This document shows positions 34,219-42,203 of a stretch of 64,000 bases of DNA, piece by piece. The notes beneath the pieces are model-generated. The model was not told the DNA's origin and made no database searches. It saw only the letters and a program-made list of their open reading frames with translations. Position 1 is the stretch's first letter; each line of letters opens with the position of its first letter. Origin of the DNA: Sphaerimonospora cavernae. Lineage in GTDB: Bacteria > Actinomycetota > Actinomycetes > Streptosporangiales > Streptosporangiaceae. The position numbers and the translations under genes were made by a program. The stretch lies in NCBI RefSeq assembly GCF_042435035.1, contig NZ_JBHMQT010000032.1, forward strand, positions 186,001 through 250,000. Direction: 5' to 3'.

Positions 34219-35426
34219 TCCCTGCGACCTTCCTCCGTCTGCTCCCGCTCGCGCAGCCAGTCGAGCACGGTGTCGTTGTCCTGGCCCAGGGCGGGAGGCG
34301 GCGTGTGACGATGAGAGTCCTCGCGATTGGACCCTTCCGGGGTCTCGAAGCCGTCCGGGGTCTCGAAGCGCAGTGGCGGGCCGGGAAGCTCGATCGGGCC
34401 GAGGACCGGATGGTCGACGGTGACCAGCAGGCCCTGGGAACGGACCTGCTCCCAGGCGTACACCTCGTCGATCGACCGGATCGCGCCCGCCGGCACGCCC
34501 AGCTCGCCGAGTGCGGCCAGCCAGTGCGCCCGGCCGTGCACCGTCAGCGCCTTCTCCATGTCCGCGATCAACTCGTCCCGATACGCGAACCGATCCCGGT
34601 TCGTCGCATATTTCGTGATTTCAGGGTCGATGTCCAACAGCGTGGCCACCTTGCGCCACTGCCCCTCGTTGGCCACCGCGATCTGGATCATCCCGTCGGC
34701 GCAGCGGAAGGCTCCGTACGGGGCGATCGACGCGTGATGGTTGCCGCCCGCCCCGGGCACCCTGCCGCCGACCGTCCAGGCCGTGCCGTGATAGGAGTGC
34801 ACCCCGACCACGGAGGCGAGCAGCGACGTCCGCACGACCCTGCCCCGTCCCGTCCGCTCGCGCTCGTACAACGCGGCGACCACGCCGTAGGCGCCGTGGA
34901 TGCCGGCCAGCAGGTCGGCGATCGAGGCGCCCACCCGGTACGGCTCGTCTGGCGACGGCCCGGTCAGCGACATCAGCCCCGCCTCCCCCTGGGCGATCTG
35001 GTCGTACCCCGGCCGGCCGCCCTCCGGGCCGTCATGACCGAAGCCCGTGATCGACAAGATCACCAGGCGCGGGTTCAGCTCGTGCAGCCGCCGGCACGAC
35101 AGACCCAGGCGGTCCAGCACCCCCGTACGGAAGTTCTCGATCAGCACATCGCTCTGCCGGACCAGCCGCTCGATCAGCTCACGCCCCTCATCGGACTTCA
35201 TGTCGACCGTGATGGACCGCTTGTTACGGTTGGCCGCAAGGAAATAGGTGGAAATTTCGTGATCGGGGCCGACGAACGGCGGCCCCCACCCCCGCGACTC
35301 GTCCCCCGACGGATGCTCCACCTTGATCACATGGGCGCCCAGGTCCCCGAGCATCTGCGCCCCGTGCGGCCCGGCCAGCGCCCGGGAAAGATCCAGAACG
35401 ACGATGCCGCTGAGGGGTCCCTGCAC
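34215..35426 (-). CDS. CaiB/BaiF (formyl-CoA transferase) family CoA transferase
   Basis: 403 residues, class III CoA transferase. LSGIVVLDLSRALAGPHGAQMLGDLGAHVIKVEHPSGD at the N-terminus and the catalytic Asp171 in VGASIADLLAG are diagnostic; NRNKRSITVDMKS and LIENFRTGVLDRLGL support. These enzymes move CoA between carboxylic acids through an aspartyl anhydride. It overlaps the downstream carboxyltransferase by 4 bp, a two-gene acid-activating unit. The acid is not predictable from sequence. Confidence 0.88.
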   Translation of the reverse strand: MQGPLSGIVVLDLSRALAGPHGAQMLGDLGAHVIKVEHPSGDESRGWGPPFVGPDHEISTYFLAANRNKRSITVDMKSDEGRELIERLVRQSDVLIENFRTGVLDRLGLSCRRLHELNPRLVILSITGFGHDGPEGGRPGYDQIAQGEAGLMSLTGPSPDEPYRVGASIADLLAGIHGAYGVVAALYERERTGRGRVVRTSLLASVVGVHSYHGTAWTVGGRVPGAGGNHHASIAPYGAFRCADGMIQIAVANEGQWRKVATLLDIDPEITKYATNRDRFAYRDELIADMEKALTVHGRAHWLAALGELGVPAGAIRSIDEVYAWEQVRSQGLLVTVDHPVLGPIELPGPPLRFETPDGFETPEGSNREDSHRHTPPPALGQDNDTVLDWLREREQTEEGRRE

Positions 35427-35588
35427 GATTCAGCCTCCAGAGTGTCGCGCCACGGAGAGCCCGTTCCGGCCTCCATGTCACAGCCTGGCAGGTCACCCGC
35501 GGGCTCGACAGCCCCGCGACGTGCCAAGGAACCCCCAGCGTTTTGGTTGGATGTGGACGCCCGCGCCCCTTCCCTCAGGTCTCAGGCT

Positions 35589-35744
35589 CAGCGCCTGTGC
35601 CGCTGTTCCCGCCACTGGTCCACGAAATGGCGCAGCCGCTGCCGCGTGTGCGGGTCGCGGGTCATCGTCCTGGCCTTGTCACGGGTCTGGCGGCCCGACT
35701 GGCTGTTCAGGTAGTTCCTGATCCGCTCCATAATCGACGGCATC
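35589..35744 (-). CDS. 51-residue basic protein
   Basis: Small frame MPSIMERIRNYLNSQSGRQ... ending WREQRHRR, starting at ATG 35744 with GGGGGTGA upstream. It is helical, Arg/Gln-rich and strongly basic. Similar very short basic proteins with a GRQTRDKA-like centre recur in actinomycetes, from memory; function unknown. The flanks (35427-35588 and 35745-35947) hold no other gene that I can support. Confidence 0.6.
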
Positions 35745-35947
35745 TGTCGTCACCCCCCGTACGCCGGACTGTTTACCGGCTTATCCGGATACGGTTACCC
35801 ACCGTCGCCAAGGTCAATCACTCACGCGGCCTAATTTGCCCTCGTTTGTCGAGGCCTCGGCAAGCGAATAGTGATGAAGCGCCTGCACAGCGTAACGATG
35901 CCTGCCATGCTTGGGGCACCAATCGGTCATTCGAAAAGGGGGCGATG

Positions 35948-36256
35948 ATGGCCGCGCGCCACTACTTTGCCAGGACCGAAGACGGCTACCACGTCGACGA
36001 TCCCTCCCATGTGGCGCTCGTCGTGTTGATCAACGAGTTGAACCACGTGGACAATACCTTCATCACCATCCAGCCGGCCATCGGTGATCCCGGCTGGCAC
36101 GCGTCGGTGTCCCTGCGCGAGGACGACACCTACGAGGTCGTGTGCCGGGACGACCTACGACAGGACCACCGGATCAGCTCCCTGACCGACCCCGGCCGCG
36201 TCGCCGACGACCTGTCCAGTTGGCTGGCCGGCTGCGTCGCCGACACGACCCCCTGA
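35948..36256 (+). CDS. 102-residue acidic protein, possible immunity-type
   Basis: ATG 35948 is chosen because AAGGGGG lies six bases upstream; the ATG three bases earlier is possible. The sequence (HVALVVLINELNHVDNTFITIQPAIGDPGWHASVSLREDDTYEVVCRDD, then a C-terminal DDLSSWLAGCV helix) is a small acidic alpha/beta protein reminiscent of Imm1-type immunity proteins of actinomycetes. It lies next to a WXG100 gene and a large T7SS-associated-looking gene, which suits that idea. Not certain. Confidence 0.6.
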   Translation: MAARHYFARTEDGYHVDDPSHVALVVLINELNHVDNTFITIQPAIGDPGWHASVSLREDDTYEVVCRDDLRQDHRISSLTDPGRVADDLSSWLAGCVADTTP

Positions 36257-36289
36257 CCGTTCGCCATCAATGGCTGGTCTACCGGGAGG

Positions 36290-36592
36290 TCAAGCCCAGC
36301 CGCCCAGGCTGGAGGCGGCCGCCCGGGAAACCTTGTCGGGAGTGGCGCGGAGCTCGGCCTCGAGTTCGGTGAGTAGGTGCTGCACGGCTGTTTTGACGCG
36401 TGCTCGGCGGCCGCTCACTTCCTCGCCAAAGGTGCGTGCGGTCGGTCCCACCCACACCGGTTGCCCGCCGAACTGCGCGCATGCCCGGTCCAGGGCCGTC
36501 TCCAGCATCTGGGCGTGCTCCTGAACGGCCGCGAGCGCAGCCCGCAGGTCCTGGTACCTCGGGTTGGGCACACGATCGTCGTCGAGGGGCAC
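36290..36592 (-). CDS. WXG100-family protein
   Basis: 100 residues from GTG 36592 with AGGAG seven bases upstream. Two helices are joined by a turn containing WVG at 47-49 (GGQPVWVGPTARTFGEEVSG), the WXG motif, and the length is exactly typical. WXG100 proteins are secreted as dimers by type VII (ESX) systems. No EccC/EssC ATPase gene is in the window, so the secretion machine would be elsewhere. The large 675-residue gene at 37178-39205 may encode a partner. Confidence 0.75.
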   Translation of the reverse strand: MPLDDDRVPNPRYQDLRAALAAVQEHAQMLETALDRACAQFGGQPVWVGPTARTFGEEVSGRRARVKTAVQHLLTELEAELRATPDKVSRAAASSLGGWA

Positions 36593-36713
36593 TGTCGGAC
36601 TCCTGGCGCTGTGAAAGTGTCGAAAGGGGTGTGAATTACAGGGTGGCACGGCGGTTCTTCTTGCGATTATGTGGGCGGAAGACGGTTCCGGCCAGACATT
36701 GGAGACGAAGACG

Positions 36714-37175
36714 ATGCCCGTCATGCCCCATCGTGTACGGCTTCACATCGCCGCCGTCGCGGTCCTGACCCTACTCGCAGCAAGTGCCTGCACCTCGGAT
36801 GAAAGCCCCACGGCAGCCAAAGCCGGACAGGCCATCAAAAAGCATATCCTTCAGCTACTCAAGGAACGAAACGCTCAGAACGTCACGATCACCGACCCTG
36901 GCGGCAAGAACATCCCCTGCGGTGACGACAAAGCCAAGCAAACGTTTGCCGCCAGGGCGACGGATGCCGACCCCCAAGCACAACCTCAAATTATTAAGGA
37001 TACTCTGGTCGCCGCGCTCCGCCGAGTGGCGCCGTACGAAATAATCTCGGATAAATTTGATGCCAGGCCGATCGAGCTGAGAAACGCTGAAGAAGCTACA
37101 GTTCTGTTCCTCGGATCCCCAGGCGAGGGCCGTATCGATGTCCGAGGGGAGACGCGATGCCTGACGGCAGATTGA
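36714..37175 (+). CDS. Lipoprotein of unknown function
   Basis: 153 residues from ATG 36714. The signal peptide ends in a lipobox LAASAC, so the mature protein starts at the Cys and is membrane-anchored outside the cell. The rest (KKHILQLLKERNAQNVTITDPGGKNIPCGDDKAKQTFAARATD) has two further Cys. Base composition is visibly less GC-rich than neighbouring genes, which suggests more recent acquisition. It is divergent from the WXG100 gene and converges end to end with the 675-residue gene. Confidence 0.75.
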   Translation: MPVMPHRVRLHIAAVAVLTLLAASACTSDESPTAAKAGQAIKKHILQLLKERNAQNVTITDPGGKNIPCGDDKAKQTFAARATDADPQAQPQIIKDTLVAALRRVAPYEIISDKFDARPIELRNAEEATVLFLGSPGEGRIDVRGETRCLTAD

Positions 37176-37177
37176 AT

Positions 37178-39205
37178 TTAATCATCAAATTCGAGTGCTC
37201 GACTTCGGGCACGGGACTTCCGTCCATCGAACACGTCTGAGAGTTCGCTTGTTCTCTCTCCTATCGTGTTTCTGTCTCTGCTTCCCTGACCGTTGGTTAT
37301 GAACCATTGGTCGAGGGCGCGGAGGCCGGGGTTGCCGGATTTGGCGATGTCTCCGAAGGGGCGGAGTCGGCCGTTGGCGTCGGCGATGGCGGCGCCGGGT
37401 GGGCAGTCGGCCTGGTAGTCGCGGGGGGTGACCTTGGCGGGGAACCCGGCGTCCATCAACGCTTGGGCGATGGCATGCTGACGGCCGAGCGTTTCCGCCT
37501 CATCGGTACGGCGGATCTCCTCCATCTTCGACGGCGACTCGTCTTCATAAGTGTCGTAAGCGGACCATCCGGAGCTCAGAGCGGTCCAGAAGATGGCGCC
37601 ACCCATACCGGGAACGGCGAGACCGCCGACCCCCAGGGCCGTGCCGAATCCGAAGCTCCACGCGTCACCGGCGTCGTCGGCGGCTTGGTCGATCGGCCGC
37701 CCCAGCGCTTCAGCTGCGGCCAACTCGAAGCCGCGGACGTTGCCCAGCGCGGCGAAAACATCGTCCAACTGCTTGGCATCCCCGCTCTTCAGCACGGCGG
37801 GCGCACTCTGATCGATCAGGCGTCGGGCGAGATCGCCCATGACCACCTCGAACGGGCGCAGGCTCGCAGGCGAGCCAGCGAAGGTCTTGACGAACCGAAA
37901 GGTGTCCTCCGGGCTCAACCGGAACGCCGGTTTCAGCCCCGGCACCCGCGAATCCACGGCCCCGAACTGACTGGGCAGCAACTGGTTGGCGTCGCCGAGA
38001 TTGGCTCCCTCGGTCATCTCGGTCGCGTACGCGCCCGCGAGCTCGGCGAGGTGGACACGCGTCGGCGCCGCGAAGTCGAATCCAGAGGTCTGTGTCATGA
38101 CCATGAACGCGAATCCTGCGGCGGCCTCGCTGTGTGCGCCGTCATGCTCGTCGTAAGCACCGGCCGCGGCCGCGAGCACCCGCCCGAAAGCGTCGGCAGA
38201 GGCGGCATCCACCGCGGCCCGATCATTCAGCGCCTTGAGGACAGTCACCAGATCAGGCCGTTGATCCGGCCTCCGGGTCACCGGGCTGCCCAGGTCCGGC
38301 AGCCTCGGCAGCGGGCTGTCCTGGGTCACCATGCTGATCGCCAGTCGCGCTGCGGCGGGATCGTTGCCCAGCGCTTTGAGGTACGGCGTGAGCGAAGCGC
38401 CGACCCGCGGTGGCCCAGAGGTCACCGATTCACCCAGCGGCAGGAATGCACGCGCGGCGACGACTTGGGCCAGCCACTCGGTGGGAAAACGCCCGGCCGA
38501 CAGCAGGTCGCCAGCCCCTTCCGGTTCGTCCTCGACCTGGTGTTCCATGGCCTCGCGCACGGCGACGAAGCCGGCGACATCCGCACCGCCGCTGACCGCG
38601 GTGCCGAAGGCGCGGCTGACGGTCGCGACCGCCTCGTCTTCACTCTCCCCCAACCACCGCCGCAACTGGCCGGGAAGCTCCGTGCTCCGACGCGCGCCCA
38701 GTCTCGCGAAGAAGGCCGCGGCGAACTCCGGATCGTGCTCGTGCTCGGCGAGTACCGCCACGATCTTCCGGTACTCCTCGTTACCGTGCAGGTCCCAGAA
38801 ACCATCGATCTCTGCGCAGGCCTGCGCCAGGTCCCGGCCCTGCCGCCGGGCCTCCTCCGGGGACAGCAGCCGTTTCTCGTCGTACGGCACCAGGCCAGCC
38901 GACCCGCCGAGCCCGGCGACCGCATCGGGTGACCAGCCAGGCAAACGGGCTGTGTGCACCGCCAGCGAATGCCGTCTGCGGAGCTCCGGCAACTGGTCGT
39001 CGATCCACCGCTCCACCTCACGAACAGCGGCGAGCGACGACGCCGGAACCCCGTGCGCGGCGAACACCCGGCCGATCACCTCGGCATGTTCCCCGATGAC
39101 CTGTCGGGCACGCTCCAACTCCCCGACGAACCGGCCCATCAGCTCCGGAGTGATGCCCGAGAAGTCCGGTGAAAGCGGTCCCGTTCCCGGCGGCATGGAT
39201 CCCAC
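37178..39205 (-). CDS. Large DUF6571-like protein of a WXG100/type VII locus
   Basis: 675 residues, GTG 39205 (ATG at 39196 possible). The N-terminal 80 residues are helical (TPELMGRFVGELERARQVIGEHAEVIGRVF) like a WXG-type head; the long middle is helical with no enzymatic motif, and a Gly/Ala-rich hydrophobic stretch near 545-580 (FGFGTALGVGGLAVPGMGG) precedes a soluble tail. It looks like the DUF6571 proteins frequent in Streptosporangiaceae beside WXG100 genes. Probably a type VII-related structural or carrier protein; no toxin domain is recognised. Confidence 0.65.
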   Translation of the reverse strand: MGSMPPGTGPLSPDFSGITPELMGRFVGELERARQVIGEHAEVIGRVFAAHGVPASSLAAVREVERWIDDQLPELRRRHSLAVHTARLPGWSPDAVAGLGGSAGLVPYDEKRLLSPEEARRQGRDLAQACAEIDGFWDLHGNEEYRKIVAVLAEHEHDPEFAAAFFARLGARRSTELPGQLRRWLGESEDEAVATVSRAFGTAVSGGADVAGFVAVREAMEHQVEDEPEGAGDLLSAGRFPTEWLAQVVAARAFLPLGESVTSGPPRVGASLTPYLKALGNDPAAARLAISMVTQDSPLPRLPDLGSPVTRRPDQRPDLVTVLKALNDRAAVDAASADAFGRVLAAAAGAYDEHDGAHSEAAAGFAFMVMTQTSGFDFAAPTRVHLAELAGAYATEMTEGANLGDANQLLPSQFGAVDSRVPGLKPAFRLSPEDTFRFVKTFAGSPASLRPFEVVMGDLARRLIDQSAPAVLKSGDAKQLDDVFAALGNVRGFELAAAEALGRPIDQAADDAGDAWSFGFGTALGVGGLAVPGMGGAIFWTALSSGWSAYDTYEDESPSKMEEIRRTDEAETLGRQHAIAQALMDAGFPAKVTPRDYQADCPPGAAIADANGRLRPFGDIAKSGNPGLRALDQWFITNGQGSRDRNTIGERTSELSDVFDGRKSRARSRALEFDD

Positions 39206-39334
39206 GCGCTGTCGCCCCCTTCACACGCCCGAGTTCCCAGATCACCAAAGTAACCCCGGGATGTCGGATGGCGGCGACGATTGGCCCTGGTGGAGCATCG
39301 AGCGCTTCCGCTTGAGCCCTGGCCCAGTTCCTGA

Positions 39335-39784
39335 CTACGGCGTATGCGCCGGAGGTTCGATGACGAACCAGACGACGCAACGCGGACGCTCCTCGAAGAA
39401 ACCCCACCGGCTGGAAAGGGCGCGCAGCAGGCGGAGGCCGTGTCCGGACTCGGGAAGGTCACCGTCTTGATGCCCGCGCACGCACGGAGACGTCTCCGCC
39501 CCGTCGTCGACGACTTCGACCTGCACGCAGTCATCTACGTCGAAGATGACCACGACCCCAATCGCGGCCGAACGGGTGTGGCGCACCGAGTTGGTGAACG
39601 TCTCCGACAGCAGCAGAACAGCGTCATCCAGGCAGGGGTGGTCGTCCAGGATCGTCCGCAGCCATCGCCGGGCCTGCGTCACGGCCTCTGCGGTAGCCGG
39701 GAATCCGGCCCTCTCCAAAAGTCGGGCGTGCGGAGCGTCGCTGATCGTCTCGTTGAGCATGCGGGATCTTTCGTGAGGTGTCAT
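39335..39784 (-). CDS. Anti-sigma-factor-like HATPase with intact N box
   Basis: 149 residues from ATG 39784 (ATG 39760 possible). The N box LLLSETFTNSVRH keeps the magnesium-binding Asn, VEVVDDGAE is the G1 box and SGHGLRLLRALSSRWG the G2 box. Such RsbW-like kinases phosphorylate anti-sigma-factor antagonists or act in conservon-like signalling. Divergent from a short GntR regulator, with two operators in the gap. Confidence 0.8.
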   Translation of the reverse strand: MTPHERSRMLNETISDAPHARLLERAGFPATAEAVTQARRWLRTILDDHPCLDDAVLLLSETFTNSVRHTRSAAIGVVVIFDVDDCVQVEVVDDGAETSPCVRGHQDGDLPESGHGLRLLRALSSRWGFFEERPRCVVWFVIEPPAHTP

Positions 39785-39857
39785 GAACACTGGGAATCGG
39801 GCACGGAGGACTGCAGTTGGTCGGCCGTTCGAAGATATACATCCAGACATCGCCACG

Positions 39858-39903
39858 TCTAGACATAGCCATGGGTTCGACTGGATGAACCTACGTCTAG
39901 ACA
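39858..39903. promoter_or_regulatory. Pair of GTCTAGAC operators before the GntR gene
   Basis: Perfect 8-bp palindromes at 39858-39865 and 39896-39903, both within ACGTCTAGACA, 38 bp apart. The second lies 4 bp before the GntR start. GT(N)TA(N)AC palindromes are typical of GntR/HutC-type sites, so autoregulation, and control of the divergent HATPase, is likely. Confidence 0.7.
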
Positions 39904-39906
39904 GGG

Positions 39907-40323
39907 ATGGTGACGATCGATCCGTACAGTGATATTCCGGCATATAAGCAACTCGCAGCGGGACTCCGGACAATGATCGACTCGGGCAGTCTCGCGCCCG
40001 GGCAACGCGTCCCCTCCGAGTCCGACCTTGTGCAGCGCTACGGAGTCGCGCGGGAAACGGCACGGAGGGCCATCGCGCTGCTCCGCGCCGAGGGTCTCAT
40101 CCAGACGATCCAGGGACAGGGCTCGTTCGTCGCGGATCGGCAGGAAGCCGTCACCATGCGATTCCCGAGCGGAACGGAGGTCGCCGCCCGTATGCCCTCA
40201 CCTGAGGAACGCCGCGCGTTCGGCGTTCCCGAGGGGGTTCCGATCTTCATCGTGCGCGACCCCGCGGGGCGGGAATCCAAGCTACGGGCCGACAGAAATG
40301 TGATTCTGTTCGCGGAAGAATGA
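39907..40323 (+). CDS. Short GntR-family regulator
   Basis: 138 residues. Winged-helix domain at about 10-75 (PAYKQLAAGLRTMIDSGSLAPGQRVPSESDLVQRYGVARETARRAIALLRAEGLIQTIQGQGSFV); the rest is too short for a full HutC/UTRA effector domain. The 3' end faces hyuB. It may control the divergent HATPase, itself, or the hyu operon. Confidence 0.82.
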   Translation: MVTIDPYSDIPAYKQLAAGLRTMIDSGSLAPGQRVPSESDLVQRYGVARETARRAIALLRAEGLIQTIQGQGSFVADRQEAVTMRFPSGTEVAARMPSPEERRAFGVPEGVPIFIVRDPAGRESKLRADRNVILFAEE

Positions 40324-40370
40324 ATGCCCAACCGATACCCTCGGACGACGTCGGCCAAGATCGGAGCGGC

Positions 40371-42203
40371 TCAGATCGTGTCGACCTCCGCGTAGGGGAG
40401 GCCGCCGGAGAGGCGGGCATATCCGGGGCCGCGGTCGAAGAACGGGGTGTCCTCGGGCGCGGCCGCGCGCAACTCCGCCCGCAGCCGCTCGGTCGCCTCG
40501 GCGTCGATCCGCAGGTCGTCCCGCGGACCCGACAGCACGACGCCGTAGTCGTCGCGGGCGCCCTCCACCGACACCTTGCCGTCGCGGACGTCGGCCGCGA
40601 CCCGTTCGGCCGGGCGGTCGTACGGCGAGCCCCAGCCGCCGCCCCCGGTGGTGCGGATCCTGACGATCTCTCCGGCCCGCACCGGGAAGTCGTCGACCAG
40701 GCCCTCCATCTCCACCCCGTTGACGGTGACGACGAAGGGCCGCCCGGCGTGGCCGCCGTTCACGCCCCAGCAGGACAGGATCGACCGGTCCGCGATCGAC
40801 ATGAATGACGCGTCCCGCAGCATGCGGATGTGCTTGTCGTAGCCGAGGCCGCCGCGGAACTCCCCCGGCCCGCCGCTGTCGACGGCCAGCCCCAGCCGCT
40901 CGACCCGCATCGGCCAACGTGCCTCGGCGAACTCGACCGGGATGTTCCGCGAGTCCGGCACGACGTGGATCGTGTCCTCACCGTCGGCGTACCACCGGCC
41001 GCCGGAGCCGCCGCCGAGCACCTCGCGCATCAGGTACGGACCGTCGTCGGAGGTTCCGTACACGCCGGTGTAGCGGATGGTCTCCTGGTCGGCCGGCATC
41101 CGGCCGCCGGTGGCCTTGGCCAGCACCCCGGCCAGCACGCCCAGCAGTCTGAGGATGACGAACGTGCGGGCGTTGGTCGGCGCCGGGAAGATCGGCGTGA
41201 GCAGTGTGCCCTTCTCCGGGAAGACCATCGTGATCAGCGGCACGACGCCCTCGTTGACGTCCAGCTCGGCCATCCGCTCGGGCGTGTCGGCGAGGTTGCG
41301 CAGGATCGGGGCGAGCCATTTCTTCAGGAAGACCCCGTCGGCGTAGTCGCCCGCGTGGTTGATCGGCCCCTTGGCCTGCGGCGAGGTGCCGGTGAAGTCG
41401 ATGGTCAGCGGCGCTTGCGCGGAGTGGTCGACGGTCAGCGTGATCCGCTGGGTGTGCAGCCGCGGCTCGTCCACCCCGTCGTGCTCAGCGTAGTCCTCCC
41501 AGACGTGCACCCCTTCGGGGATCTTCGCCAGCAGCTCCCGGCGGAACGTCTCGGTGGTCTTGGAGATGATCGCGTCGAAGCAGCTCTCGACGGCCGCCCG
41601 GCCGTACCGGCCGAACAGCTCGCCGAGGCGGCGCGCCCCCATCAGGCAGGCCGAGCACTCCGCGTCGAGGTCGCCGGCGAGCGAGTCGGGCATCCGGGAG
41701 TTGCGCGTCATGATCGTCAGTGCGGCGCGGTTGGGCACGCCCCGGTCCCACAGCTTGATCGGGGGGACCATGAGGCCCTCCTCGAAGGCGCTGCGGGCGT
41801 GCGAGGGCATCGATCCCGGTACGGCGCCGCCGATGTCGTCGTGGTGGCCGAACGCCTGGACGAACGCCACGACCTGCCCGGCGTGGAACACCGGCACGGT
41901 GACGCACAGGTCGGGGAGGTGTCCGATGCCGCCCTCGGACAGGTAGACGTCGTTGTGGAAGAAGACGTCGCCCGGCCGCATCGTCTCGATCGGGAAGTCC
42001 CGCACGATCGGCTGCACCAGCGCCGAGTACGACCTGCCGGTCAGCTTGCGCAGCCGTACGTCATGGATGCCGGCCCGGAAGTCGTGCGCGTCGCGGATCA
42101 TCGGCGACCTGGCGGTCCGCGCGATCGCGGTCTCCACCTCCGTCTCGACGGAGGCGAGCGTACCTTCGACGATCTCCACGAGGATCGGATCGACAATGCT
42201 CAA
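40371..42203 (-). CDS. Hydantoinase B / oxoprolinase-family protein (HyuB)
   Basis: 610 residues from TTG 42203, which overlaps the hyuA stop by 4 bp (TTGA) and gives the usual SIVDPILVEIVEGTLASVETE start. Motifs PGDVFFHNDVYLSEGGIGHLPD, AFGHHDDIGG, and FRGGLGYD with TTGGGGWGSP are typical. HyuB acts with HyuA in ATP-dependent opening of cyclic imides or lactams (N-methylhydantoin, 5-oxoproline, caprolactam) or in acetone-type carboxylation. The substrate is unknown; the pair's position near pyrimidine- and ureide-type genes suggests a cyclic amide. Confidence 0.88.
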   Translation of the reverse strand: MSIVDPILVEIVEGTLASVETEVETAIARTARSPMIRDAHDFRAGIHDVRLRKLTGRSYSALVQPIVRDFPIETMRPGDVFFHNDVYLSEGGIGHLPDLCVTVPVFHAGQVVAFVQAFGHHDDIGGAVPGSMPSHARSAFEEGLMVPPIKLWDRGVPNRAALTIMTRNSRMPDSLAGDLDAECSACLMGARRLGELFGRYGRAAVESCFDAIISKTTETFRRELLAKIPEGVHVWEDYAEHDGVDEPRLHTQRITLTVDHSAQAPLTIDFTGTSPQAKGPINHAGDYADGVFLKKWLAPILRNLADTPERMAELDVNEGVVPLITMVFPEKGTLLTPIFPAPTNARTFVILRLLGVLAGVLAKATGGRMPADQETIRYTGVYGTSDDGPYLMREVLGGGSGGRWYADGEDTIHVVPDSRNIPVEFAEARWPMRVERLGLAVDSGGPGEFRGGLGYDKHIRMLRDASFMSIADRSILSCWGVNGGHAGRPFVVTVNGVEMEGLVDDFPVRAGEIVRIRTTGGGGWGSPYDRPAERVAADVRDGKVSVEGARDDYGVVLSGPRDDLRIDAEATERLRAELRAAAPEDTPFFDRGPGYARLSGGLPYAEVDTI

